Origin: Prevotellaceae bacterium
GTDB taxonomy: Bacteria; Bacteroidota; Bacteroidia; Bacteroidales; Bacteroidaceae
Length of the DNA: 64,000 bases
NCBI GenBank assembly: GCA_015256945.1
Contig: JABZLB010000005.1
Span: forward strand, 1-64,000
Reading direction: 5' to 3'
Position numbers and translations under genes: made by a program. Shown piece by piece: positions 41,801 through 50,725 of this stretch. The notes below the pieces were generated by a model, which saw nothing but the letters and a program-made list of their open reading frames with translations, was not told the DNA's origin and did not search any database. Each line of letters begins with the position of its first letter. Within the stretch, counting starts at the first letter, position 1.

Positions 41801-43678
41801 TTAATTGTTTGTAGAAGGCCAGCCTGCAGTTTGTGTAAGGTGATAGCCTCTGTTGGCATAGTCAATAATTTGGTTTGTACCTATCGGACAAAGATAGGGA
41901 TTTACGTTCACCAAATTGAGATATTTCAAGCGTGGTTGCGTTGTTTCAGCCTGGAACCAGCCCTTAATTTGAGCAGCATTATTTCCGTTATAGGTAACAT
42001 AATCGCCCGTAGCAGTTCTTACACGAAGCTTTCCTTTATAGTCGTCAAGCTTGCCGGCAAGTTGTCCGTTGCCAGTAGAAAGATCAACATAAGTACCATG
42101 AAGCAGTCCGTTTGCACGAGTATCAGTATCCATGTAGTTCAGTTTGTGCCAGCGACGCAGGTCTATAATACGACCGGGTTCGAAAGCAAACTCCATACGT
42201 CTTTCCCTGCGAATCTCCCAAAGCAAGCGTGGAACATCGCCGTCGCGCTTGGGATCATTCGGCAAGTTAGACAGTACGAGATGTGCTGTCTTGTGCAATC
42301 CCTTTGCCTGTTGGATTTCATCGAGTGGACGATCGCGAATAGCGTTGACCGAATTATCCAAGTCTTGCTGAGTAACAACATCCTCACCGAGGGTTTCCAA
42401 TTCAGCCTTTGCCTCAATCCAGTTCAATAATACCTCAGAATAACGGATGACAGGGAATCCCGTTACGTTGTTGGTTCCAGTCCATTCAGTGGCTGGAGAA
42501 CCTTTCTCCTTCACATAGCTGAGGGCCGTACGTGGAATAAACTTCACCACGTAAAGCAAGCTTGAACGCGAACGAATGGTGAGAGAATCGTAGAAAGTAG
42601 CTTCAAAGCGCGGGTCACGAGTCTTGATAAGGTTATCGAGAGTAAAGTTATTTGCGTTAGCTACTGTTGATTCCTGATAATCCTTACCGTCAATACAGTT
42701 GAACGATTCGATAAGATTCTTTGATGGTCCTGCTGCCAATGCTTCGTTTACATTACAGTATGATGCAATACAATGGGTTGTACCAAGCGACGCATCATAC
42801 TTACGGTACAGAAGAACATCCTTTTTCTTAGTCAGATCATAAGAACAGAACAGTTCACGGAACGGTGTCTCAATCTGGTATTTACCACTTGACATCACCA
42901 GGTCGCCAGCCTCAACGGCCAGCTTAAAGAACTTAGCGGCACGATCGTTATCATGATAATAATACTTCTGCCAGCTGCCTTCATACAAAGCATAGCGTGC
43001 AACGAGAGCAGCTGCAATATATCTATTGATATAGCCTTCGCCGTCATTCAGCTTAACGTTTTGCATAGCGAAGCTGAAATCGTTGTATACAGAGTCCATC
43101 ACATCGTTACGAGGTGTACGGTCTTTGTATATTTCGTCACGATCTTCGTTTGTTATTTCGTGGTTGTAATAAGGCACATCACCGAACACATTCACCAGTC
43201 GGGCATACTCCATACCACGGAACAGGCGTCCGATACCGGTCCAGTGGTTGTAGGCTGCTGTCGATAATACGCCGCCCATCTTCTGCTGAATACGGTCCAG
43301 CATGATGTTAGCCTTGCGAACCATGGCAAAATCCCAGGTGGGTCCACAATACTGGCTCTGGTAGTTATCGGTGCCCTCTGAGGTACTTCCTATTGATGTA
43401 GGAACCTGACGACTGAAGTTTGCCTGGCTGCTATTGGTCAAAACATCATCGTTGAACGTGTTATTGTTGATACCCGGAGCATAGTAAACAGTCCAGCCCT
43501 TGCCGTAGCCGGGGAAATAATAGCTGTAAAAGTCGTTGGCATACAGACGCAGCTTCTCTTCGCTTGTCCAGTATTTACTGTCCTGCTCCTTCGTAAGTGA
43601 CGGGCGGTCAAGCACATCACTGCAACTGCTGAAGCCGAGCAGTCCCAACATGATTATCGGAATGATATTACGTTTCAT
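41801..43678 (-). CDS. SusD/RagB-family nutrient-binding lipoprotein
   Basis: 625 residues. Lipobox FSSCSD (Cys19), then the SusD fold: N-terminal TPR-like helices (SKYWTSEEKLRLYANDFYSYYF), RGMEYARLVNVFGDVPY and the C-terminal RRERRMEFAFEPGRIIDLRRW. Surface lipoprotein covering the SusC transporter. Sits 11 bases downstream of susC. Substrate unknown. Confidence 0.95.
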   Translation of the reverse strand: MKRNIIPIIMLGLLGFSSCSDVLDRPSLTKEQDSKYWTSEEKLRLYANDFYSYYFPGYGKGWTVYYAPGINNNTFNDDVLTNSSQANFSRQVPTSIGSTSEGTDNYQSQYCGPTWDFAMVRKANIMLDRIQQKMGGVLSTAAYNHWTGIGRLFRGMEYARLVNVFGDVPYYNHEITNEDRDEIYKDRTPRNDVMDSVYNDFSFAMQNVKLNDGEGYINRYIAAALVARYALYEGSWQKYYYHDNDRAAKFFKLAVEAGDLVMSSGKYQIETPFRELFCSYDLTKKKDVLLYRKYDASLGTTHCIASYCNVNEALAAGPSKNLIESFNCIDGKDYQESTVANANNFTLDNLIKTRDPRFEATFYDSLTIRSRSSLLYVVKFIPRTALSYVKEKGSPATEWTGTNNVTGFPVIRYSEVLLNWIEAKAELETLGEDVVTQQDLDNSVNAIRDRPLDEIQQAKGLHKTAHLVLSNLPNDPKRDGDVPRLLWEIRRERRMEFAFEPGRIIDLRRWHKLNYMDTDTRANGLLHGTYVDLSTGNGQLAGKLDDYKGKLRVRTATGDYVTYNGNNAAQIKGWFQAETTQPRLKYLNLVNVNPYLCPIGTNQIIDYANRGYHLTQTAGWPSTNN

Positions 43679-43689
43679 AGTAAATGATT

Positions 43690-46600
43690 TTAGAATGTAA
43701 GTTGAAGACCAAGTGACATTGACTTAAATACAGGTGTTCCTGTACCAGTACGTCCCAAGTTGTAGCTGGAACTGAACATAGAATAACCTGATATTGCTTC
43801 AGGGTCAATTGGCAAGCCTCTCAGATGATCGAATGTTAAGAAGTTCTCTAACGATACGTATACACGGCAGTTGCTGATGTAAGCCTTGCGCATCCACTCC
43901 CTTGGGAACGTGTAACCGAAGTTAATATTCTTCACGCGCAGGTAAGCCATGTTAAGCAAATACTTGCTTTGCGTCTGCATGGTAAAGCCTGTATTGCTTC
44001 CTCCAAGGTCCCAGGCACGTGGATAAAAGGCGTTAGTGCGCTCTTCTGTCCAATAGTCTTTTGCGAAAGTTTCAGGCATAGCACCTTCCTTTGCGTTCCA
44101 TCCCGGGATGGCAAGCTGGCCTGCACCCCAAATCTTACGCTTGCCAATACCCTGGCAATAGATTGAAAAGTCGAAGCCTTTATAGTCGGCTCCCAGACGG
44201 AAACTGTATTCAAAGCGTGGAGTAGCGTTGCCTATTACCTTAAGGTCGCCGTGGTCGCCGAATGTGTTTGAGCCGCTATCGATATAGCCGTCACCATTTA
44301 AATCAACAAACTTTACGTCACCAGGCGAGCATATAAGCTTATTGCCATCTTCGAAGGCTACCTGATAAACGGGATATTCTGACGTCTGTACGTGTGTGGT
44401 ACGAGGCGTTCCTTTATATATAACGGTGGTTGTTTTGAGGTTACCTGCTGCATCATAGGCAAAGTCGTCCTTCTGGTAAAGGCGATCGGTTACATAACCC
44501 CAGATGTCGCCGTACGTGCTGCCCGTTGCGAAAGAACTGTATACTGAGCGCGCGCTCCACTTGGTTTTGTAGTCGGCTCCGCGTACAGTCTTTGTCTTTG
44601 CATCAGATAACTGGAATGTACCATTGACGCCAAGACCGTTCGAAAAGCGGTGATGGTAGTCGATAGAAAGCTCCCAACCCTTGGTCTCAAGCTCACCATA
44701 GTTGCCGTCGGGCGCTTCTGTTCCAAGTGTTACAGGCAGGCTTTCACCAGCGATAATCATGTTTTTGGTCTTACGATTGTACCAATCGAAGCTTACACCA
44801 AGCTCATTTTTAAGGAAACGCAGGTCAACACCGAGGTCGAAAGTTTCAATACGCTGCCAGCCAATGTTGGCATCAACTAATGAAGGAGTGCCGAAATAGG
44901 TTACCAATTTGCCGTCATAGCCAATCCATGAGCTTTGTCCACCAGGTAGGAACGACTGGTAAAGCGAGTTGCTTACCGACTGGTCGCCGATTGAACCCCA
45001 TGATGCACGTAACTTACCAAAGCTTAAAACCTTTTCAATGGGTTTCACAAAGCTTTCACTTGTAAATACCCATCCTGCAGAGAAAGAAGGGAACCACTCC
45101 CACTGTAAGTTCTTAGGGAACTTGGAAGAACCGTCACGACGCATGTTCGCTTCGAAGAGATACTTGTCCATAAACGCATAGTTCACACGGCCAAAGAAAC
45201 CTAACTGTGCGTCCCAATTGCGCGTAGCACTGATGAATTGCTGGCCCGAGGCAAGGTCAAACTGCGGGTTATTCTGCTCGATAAGGTCAGTTTTGCGTCC
45301 TGTGTATGAGCTGTAATTGGTTGTTACACGGTTCATACCGAGCATGAATTTGAAAGCGTGCTCTTTCTCTGCGCCCAGATTCAGGCGGTAAGTAGTATAC
45401 GCATTGATGGTGCTTTGGTTATACTTGTAGGTATAATTGCTCACACTTGTTGCCGTATTATTGGTGAAATACGTCTGGTATGGGAAACGATAGGCCGGCA
45501 TTCCTGACCCGTCGGTAACAATATTACCGTTGTCATCCACATACACCTGGTCGCCGTTCTTGTCAGTCCAAAGCTCTGGAGCATACCATTCCTGACCACC
45601 TGTATACTGAATTACAGAGTTATTGCGGTCGGTTGCCTGGTGAGCGTAGGTATAATCAAACTGTGCATCCCAGTTCTTGGTAATGTTGAGGGTTGCACCG
45701 AGGTTAATATTGAAATACTTGTTCTGCAAGTTATCCGTGTTGCTCTGTGCTATTTCGGCAACGGGTTCGCGCAGATTGTGTCCTAATTGGTCCTGTACAC
45801 CTTCGGGCATCAGGCGGCTCCAGCGATACAAATACAGCCATGGGTCGGCCACAGTAGTGCCTACACCCGGATAGCGCTTGTTGCGATCAGAGTATATTGC
45901 GCCTGCACGGACGGTTACATACTTATTAATTTCAGACGATAATTTAAGCGAAGCGTTGTAACGACGGAAGTCATCATGCTTTGCCGCTTTCATCATACCG
46001 TCCTGGTTCATCAGGCCTAAGCCAATGTTGTATGAGGTTTTACCGCTCTTGCCATTGACAGAAAGGTTGTGCTGTGACGATGGTGCCCAGTCGCGAACCA
46101 TGGCTTTTACACCGTCGTATATACGGTAACCATACTTGTCGGTGCCGTCAAAGATCCAGTCACGACCGTATACAACGGGGTCGTTATACTTGACAGAGCC
46201 TCCGTATTTCTGCTGCCACTCAACGGCTTTCTGATAGCTGTCTTCGTTGATACGCCAGAAACCGCCCGCCGGCATTGCGTCTTTTCGGTTTATTTGAGCG
46301 TCTAATGTATAGCGTAAACCGTCAATACCTGCCATTTTAATATCATTGGCAAGATGCTGGAAAGAGAAGTTATTGGTGTATGTTACTTCAAATTTGTCAG
46401 AGCTTGCACCCTTCTTTGTGGTGATAAGCACAACACCGAAGGCTGCCTTTGAGCCATAGATTGATGATGCAGCAGCATCTTTAAGCACAGAGATCGACTC
46501 AATATCGTTCGGGTTTACCAGCTGTATACTTGGTATTTCGACGTTGTCGAGCAGAATTAATGGTGCGCCACTTCCATTTACAGAAGCTATTTGTCCACGA

Positions 46601-47211
46601 ATGTGTATGAGGGGATCTGAACCTACTTCGCCCGTAGGCACGGTAATATTCATACCTGGAACAACACCCTGCAAACCGCGTCCTACGTCGGCAATAGGCC
46701 TGCTTGACAGCGATTTGTTTACGTCTACTGAAGTAACGGCACCGGTAAGGTTGGCCTTTTTCTGCGTACCATAGCCTACAACAACCACTTCATTAAGCTG
46801 CTTGTCGTCCTCCTTCAGCGTGATATTCATGCCATTGGTAGCGGCTACTGTCTTAGGTGCAAAGCCAACATAGCTTACTTCGAGCTGTGCTCCGGGCTTA
46901 ACATTCAGCTGAAAATTACCGTCAATATTGGTGATGGCGGTGTTTTTCGTTCCCTTTTCGGTCACGGTTACACCTACTAATGGCTCACCGGCCGGATCGG
47001 TTACATGGCCTTTTACAACTTTCTTTTGTTGTGTAACATTTAGCGAATACGCGATTTCGGTCTTCGATGCGGTTGTTTCCTGACCTGCAAAAGCGTTACA
47101 GGGTAGTAACAAACCAGTGAGAAGACACATGCACGCTGCTTTTTGGATGGAACCTCTATGGCCGCTCGACCATGGACTAATCCGTCTAAGGTTATACGTC
47201 ACAATTCTCAT
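43690..47211 (-). CDS. SusC/RagA-family TonB-dependent transporter
   Basis: 1,173 residues. Long N-terminus with signal ending NAFAG, a carboxypeptidase-regulatory-like domain (about 65-140, VVKGHVTDPAGEPLVGVTV, KPGAQLEVSYVGF), the SusC signature LNEVVVVGYGTQKKANLTGAV, plug (about 145-270, GLQGVVPGMNI, SIYGSKAAFGVVLITTKKG), then the barrel ending MSLGLQLTF. Outer-membrane importer working with the SusD protein and TonB/ExbBD. Promoter at 47292-47322. Confidence 0.97.
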   Translation of the reverse strand: MRIVTYNLRRISPWSSGHRGSIQKAACMCLLTGLLLPCNAFAGQETTASKTEIAYSLNVTQQKKVVKGHVTDPAGEPLVGVTVTEKGTKNTAITNIDGNFQLNVKPGAQLEVSYVGFAPKTVAATNGMNITLKEDDKQLNEVVVVGYGTQKKANLTGAVTSVDVNKSLSSRPIADVGRGLQGVVPGMNITVPTGEVGSDPLIHIRGQIASVNGSGAPLILLDNVEIPSIQLVNPNDIESISVLKDAAASSIYGSKAAFGVVLITTKKGASSDKFEVTYTNNFSFQHLANDIKMAGIDGLRYTLDAQINRKDAMPAGGFWRINEDSYQKAVEWQQKYGGSVKYNDPVVYGRDWIFDGTDKYGYRIYDGVKAMVRDWAPSSQHNLSVNGKSGKTSYNIGLGLMNQDGMMKAAKHDDFRRYNASLKLSSEINKYVTVRAGAIYSDRNKRYPGVGTTVADPWLYLYRWSRLMPEGVQDQLGHNLREPVAEIAQSNTDNLQNKYFNINLGATLNITKNWDAQFDYTYAHQATDRNNSVIQYTGGQEWYAPELWTDKNGDQVYVDDNGNIVTDGSGMPAYRFPYQTYFTNNTATSVSNYTYKYNQSTINAYTTYRLNLGAEKEHAFKFMLGMNRVTTNYSSYTGRKTDLIEQNNPQFDLASGQQFISATRNWDAQLGFFGRVNYAFMDKYLFEANMRRDGSSKFPKNLQWEWFPSFSAGWVFTSESFVKPIEKVLSFGKLRASWGSIGDQSVSNSLYQSFLPGGQSSWIGYDGKLVTYFGTPSLVDANIGWQRIETFDLGVDLRFLKNELGVSFDWYNRKTKNMIIAGESLPVTLGTEAPDGNYGELETKGWELSIDYHHRFSNGLGVNGTFQLSDAKTKTVRGADYKTKWSARSVYSSFATGSTYGDIWGYVTDRLYQKDDFAYDAAGNLKTTTVIYKGTPRTTHVQTSEYPVYQVAFEDGNKLICSPGDVKFVDLNGDGYIDSGSNTFGDHGDLKVIGNATPRFEYSFRLGADYKGFDFSIYCQGIGKRKIWGAGQLAIPGWNAKEGAMPETFAKDYWTEERTNAFYPRAWDLGGSNTGFTMQTQSKYLLNMAYLRVKNINFGYTFPREWMRKAYISNCRVYVSLENFLTFDHLRGLPIDPEAISGYSMFSSSYNLGRTGTGTPVFKSMSLGLQLTF

Positions 47212-47291
47212 GTTAGGTTTTATTAAATAAAAAATTCTTCAGTTCTTAGCGTAGGTTGTGCAGGTTAAGCACAATTACAACAATTGAGGGT

Positions 47292-47322
47292 CAAATTTAG
47301 AAATAATTATCCTAACCTACAA
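47292..47322 (-). promoter_or_regulatory. Promoter of the SusCD locus
   Basis: Minus strand: TTG (47322-47320), 20-base spacer, TAAATTTG (47299-47292). Spacing fits the Bacteroidota -33/-7 consensus. Predicts a leader of about 70 bases, which could host the post-transcriptional control known for SusC mRNAs. Confidence 0.6.
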
Positions 47323-47506
47323 GCTTTTGTTCAAAAAAATATAAAAAACTTATTTTTATGCCTTTTATGTTTAAAAAATATTATCGTGGCAGGTTAATAA
47401 TTATTCTGAACGTTTGTGATTGTGGGATAAGTGTGCATTGATTTCTGTTAAATTTCTTGTATGTTATGCCATTATGTATTCGTCATTGTGGTTTAAAGGT
47501 CATTGT

Positions 47507-47592
47507 GCGGCAGCCGTCAGCAACGCGTACGGCGATCGCCGAACAACGGGTGTGACGGCCGTCAATCGCGCTGCTGACGGCCGTCGTACAGT
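47507..47592 (+). repeat. GC-rich double-palindrome intergenic repeat, copy 4
   Basis: Same family. Left half CGGCAGCCGTCAGCAACGCG then GTACGGCGATCGCCGAAC; right half TGACGGCCGTCAATCGCG/CTGCTGACGGCCGTCG. It lies between the divergent SusC and HMA-AraC promoters, with more than 100 bases to each. Confidence 0.85.
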
Positions 47593-47706
47593 AAACATAT
47601 AACGATAACAATACGGGCTTGCGGGCATATTGTTCTTTATATATGGGCGTAAGGTTTGTAACAATATTATGTGGTTCATATCTGCTTATTTGCCATCATA
47701 ATTTGC

Positions 47707-47714
47707 TATATTTG
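47707..47714 (+). promoter_or_regulatory. -7 box of the HMA-AraC regulator gene
   Basis: TATATTTG, 46 bases before the ATG at 47760. Between them is TATTATAATAAGGTATAATTAAATAAGGTA with two AAGGTA steps, possibly an operator. Confidence 0.5.
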
Positions 47715-47759
47715 CAAATGAAATATGATTTATTATAATAAGGTATAATTAAATAAGGT

Positions 47760-48329
47760 ATGGACGAACAGGTTTTTTATATTAAAAATATGGTTTGCGC
47801 CCGCTGTATCATGGCTGTAACAAAGGTTTTTGAAGACGAAGGGCTCGCACCGGTTGACATAGAACTGGGTAAAGCCGTTATAAAAGGGTCGGTAGGGGAG
47901 CAGCAGCGCAACCGAATTGCCCGCAGCCTGCATCAGCTTGGCTTTGAGTTGCTTGATGATCGTTCTCTCCAAACCATTGAACAGATAAAGGCTGCCGTAA
48001 TACGTTTAGTTCATTATAAAGGCAATTCTACGGCCGTTAATCTTTCCAATTACGTACAACAAGAGCTTCATCAGGACTATTCGGCGTTGTCAAAGCTCTT
48101 CTCCGAGTACACATCGATGACGCTTGAACGCTATTATATTGAGCAGCGTGTGGAACGTGTAAAGGAACTTCTTACATATAATGAGCTGAACATTACGGAA
48201 ATAGCACTGAGCATGAACTATTCGAGCGTGGCTTATTTGTCGGCTCAGTTTAAAAGCGTTACAGGCATGACACCATCACAGTTCAGGCAAATAAGTGGAA
48301 ATAAGCGCCGTGAACTCGACCGCATATAG
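47760..48329 (+). CDS. AraC-family regulator with HMA-like metal-binding domain
   Basis: 189 residues in two parts. Residues 1-66 look like a heavy-metal-associated (HMA) ferredoxin-like domain: FYIKNMVCARCIM with Cys13-x-x-Cys16 where HMA proteins have GMxCxxC, and LHQLGFEL at the end of the fold. Residues about 95-185 form an AraC helix-turn-helix pair (LSKLFSEYTSMTLERYYIEQRVERVKELL..., VAYLSAQFKSVTGMTPSQFRQI). Upstream of copZ and copA, same direction. I infer a copper-sensing one-component activator of the efflux genes; the HMA assignment rests on the CxxC motif and length. Confidence 0.75.
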   Translation: MDEQVFYIKNMVCARCIMAVTKVFEDEGLAPVDIELGKAVIKGSVGEQQRNRIARSLHQLGFELLDDRSLQTIEQIKAAVIRLVHYKGNSTAVNLSNYVQQELHQDYSALSKLFSEYTSMTLERYYIEQRVERVKELLTYNELNITEIALSMNYSSVAYLSAQFKSVTGMTPSQFRQISGNKRRELDRI

Positions 48330-48452
48330 CTGTTTCTGATGCAGGGTGATGCCATTGCCGGTGCGGCGTTATCTGTGAAAGCTGTATCAGTGTAAGTAGA
48401 AATATATAAATTTTATCCTTAAAATTATAACATGTTTCGCAGGCTACGATAG

Positions 48453-48460
48453 TATCTTTG
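48453..48460 (+). promoter_or_regulatory. -7 box of copZ-copA
   Basis: TATCTTTG, 42 bases before the copZ start. The stretch TTTCGCAGGCTACGATAG just before it is where an activator such as the upstream AraC protein could bind. Confidence 0.5.
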
Positions 48461-48502
48461 CATACAGAAATTAAACAGTTAAATATTAAACATTCAAAGA
48501 AT

Positions 48503-48715
48503 ATGGAAAAGACTATTCAGGTTAACGGAATGAAGTGTGAGCATTGCAAGATGAAAGTTGAATCGGCACTGACGGCACTTAACGGTGTTAAAAGTGCAGA
48601 GGTTAGTCTTGCCAATCATAATGTGAAGGTAAATTTTGATGAAAGCTGTGTAAACGAGGCCCAGATGAAGGACGCCGTAGACGCTGCAGGTCACTTTGAA
48701 ATGGTTAGCGAATAA
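48503..48715 (+). CDS. copZ: Copper chaperone CopZ-like HMA protein
   Basis: 70 residues, one HMA domain. Metal site GMKCEHC (Cys12, Cys15), core VESALTALNGVKSAEVSL and ending DAAGHFEMVSE. Start at ATG 48503; a longer in-frame start 45 bases up lies inside the promoter box. Two bases separate it from copA, so one operon. Carries Cu(I) to the ATPase; other soft metals cannot be excluded. Confidence 0.88.
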   Translation: MEKTIQVNGMKCEHCKMKVESALTALNGVKSAEVSLANHNVKVNFDESCVNEAQMKDAVDAAGHFEMVSE

Positions 48716-48717
48716 AC

Positions 48718-50673
48718 ATGAAACAAACTATTCCTGTTGTTGGTATGGCATGTTCGTCGTGCTCTGCCAACGTTGAACGCCGGCTGAACAGCCTGAAAGG
48801 TGTGCAGTCGGCTTCGGTATCTCTGGCCGGCCGTACAGCACTTGTCGATTATGATGAGCACGAAATATCGCTCTCCGACATGAAACGCGAAATCAATGCC
48901 ATCGGCTACGACCTTGTTATAGAGAGCGGTCGTTCGGCCGAGGCAATACAAAGGCGCGAATATGCTGTGCTTCGCCGTCGTACGTTGCTCAGCTGGGTAC
49001 TGTCTGTATTGGGCATGGCGGTCAGCATGAAGTGGATAAACCTTGGCAATGACAGCTTTACTAATCAGGTGGCTATGCTGATAGCGCTGGCCAATATGGT
49101 ATTTTGCGGCAGTACCTTTTATACGTCATCGGTCAGGCAATTGCGCCATGGCGCAGCCAATATGGACACATTAGTGGCACTGTCTACATCGATAGCGTTC
49201 GTCTTCAGTGTTTTTAATACGTTCTGGGGAGAGGCTGTTTGGGGTGCCCGCGGGATGGAATGGCATACCTATTTCGACTCTTGTGGGATGATAATAACCT
49301 TTGTTCTCACAGGGCGTATGCTGGAAGAGAAAGCCAAGGACAGCACAGCGACAAGCATTCGGCAGCTGATGGGTATGGCTCCTAAGACGGCACATATCTG
49401 CCGTTCAGCCAGTCCGGAGCCGGCAAAAGAGGGTAACGCTGCTGCCAATGATGTGGAAGAGGTGCCCGTTGCCACAATAGATGTGGGCGACATTGTTGAA
49501 GTAAGGCCGGGTGAAAAGGTGCCTGTTGATGGCGAAGTAACATGGGCCGAGAGCTTCATGACGCCTGATGCAGCCTACGTTGACGAAAGTATGATAACAG
49601 GAGAACCTACTCCTGCCGAAAAGAAAAAAGGCTCAAAGGTGCTCGCCGGCACCATACCGAGCCAGGGAAAATTTCGTATGCGTGCCCGTCAGGTGGGCGA
49701 AAACACGGCCCTTGCCCATATTATCAGGATGGTGCAGGAGGCTGAAGGCTCAAAGGCTCCGGTGCAGCGTATTGTAGATAAAGCCGCTCTTGTGTTTGTT
49801 CCAGTTGTAGCAGGCATTGCCTTACTTACCTTTTTGCTGTGGCTTTTGCTCGGTGGCATGGCGGTTTTGCCTCAGGCTATCGTGTCGGCAGTGGCGGTAT
49901 TGGTCATCGCCTGCCCTTGTGCCATGGGGCTTGCAACGCCTACTGCCCTGATGGTTGGCATAGGAAAGGCAGCCGATAAGCACATTTTGATCAAGGATGC
50001 AACGGCTTTAGAGCGGCTGAGAAGGGTTAACACGCTGGTAACCGACAAAACAGGAACGCTGACAATACCCAATAAAGAGGTTGACTTTACCAAAGCCGAC
50101 TCGCTTCCTCTCGAAGTACGCGAACGCCTAAAACCCCATGCACGCGAAGCCATGCTGCAATTAGAAGGGCAGGGTATAGATGTATGGATGATGAGTGGAG
50201 ATAAGGAAGAAGCAGCCTCTTACTGGGCAAGCAAAGCTGGTATTGGTCATTTTAAGAGTCGCTGCGTGCCAAACGACAAGGAAGAAAAGGTGCGCGAGCT
50301 GCAGGCTGACGGTAAAATCGTAGCTATGATAGGCGATGGAATAAACGACACACAGGCGTTAGCGCTTGCCGATGTTTCAATAGCCATTGGTACAGGAGCC
50401 GATGTAGCCATGGATGTTGCACAGGTAACGCTGATGACCGACGACCTTATGGCATTGCCTGAAGCCATCAAACTAAGCCGGAAAACGGTGCGCATGATAT
50501 GGCAAAACCTTTTCTGGGCGTTTGTTTATAACTTAGTTTGTATTCCCCTTGCGGCAGGTGCATTGCATCTTTTCGGCATCAACTTCCAGATAACACCCGC
50601 ATGGGCCAGCGGCTTGATGGCTTTGTCGAGCGTAAGTGTAGTGCTTAACTCGCTGCGATTAAAGTTTGCTTAA
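48718..50673 (+). CDS. copA: P1B-type copper-transporting ATPase lacking most of its N domain
   Basis: 651 residues, shorter than the usual 720-830. One N-terminal HMA domain (Cys12, Cys15), eight predicted membrane spans, actuator motif TGEP (294-297), membrane CPC (399-401), phosphorylation DKTGT (Asp443), GDGIND, and the Cu(I)-type YN and MxxSS residues of the last two spans. Only 52 residues separate Asp443 from the hinge GDK (Asp495), where the ATP-binding N domain with its HP and GxG motifs normally takes about 160-190. Exports Cu(I) from the cytosol. Operon with copZ. Confidence 0.9.
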   Translation: MKQTIPVVGMACSSCSANVERRLNSLKGVQSASVSLAGRTALVDYDEHEISLSDMKREINAIGYDLVIESGRSAEAIQRREYAVLRRRTLLSWVLSVLGMAVSMKWINLGNDSFTNQVAMLIALANMVFCGSTFYTSSVRQLRHGAANMDTLVALSTSIAFVFSVFNTFWGEAVWGARGMEWHTYFDSCGMIITFVLTGRMLEEKAKDSTATSIRQLMGMAPKTAHICRSASPEPAKEGNAAANDVEEVPVATIDVGDIVEVRPGEKVPVDGEVTWAESFMTPDAAYVDESMITGEPTPAEKKKGSKVLAGTIPSQGKFRMRARQVGENTALAHIIRMVQEAEGSKAPVQRIVDKAALVFVPVVAGIALLTFLLWLLLGGMAVLPQAIVSAVAVLVIACPCAMGLATPTALMVGIGKAADKHILIKDATALERLRRVNTLVTDKTGTLTIPNKEVDFTKADSLPLEVRERLKPHAREAMLQLEGQGIDVWMMSGDKEEAASYWASKAGIGHFKSRCVPNDKEEKVRELQADGKIVAMIGDGINDTQALALADVSIAIGTGADVAMDVAQVTLMTDDLMALPEAIKLSRKTVRMIWQNLFWAFVYNLVCIPLAAGALHLFGINFQITPAWASGLMALSSVSVVLNSLRLKFA

Positions 50674-50681
50674 TGAGAAAT

Positions 50682-50713
50682 AATAAAGGCCACCTTTCGG
50701 GGTGGCCTTTATT
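50682..50713. terminator. Bidirectional terminator between copA and the envelope protein gene
   Basis: Perfect 13-bp stem AATAAAGGCCACC (50682-50694) with GGTGGCCTTTATT (50701-50713), loop TTTCGG, A/T-rich on both sides. Confidence 0.85.
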
Positions 50714-50725
50714 TGTTTGTACCAT

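Noticed and set aside
44000..47200. Many open frames opposite the SusC gene
   Set aside because: No recognisable motifs; SusC signatures are on the minus strand across the whole stretch.
47420..47602. Short open frames running through repeat copies (for example at 47420-47602)
   Set aside because: They translate the palindromes themselves, share no homology outside the repeat and have no start context.
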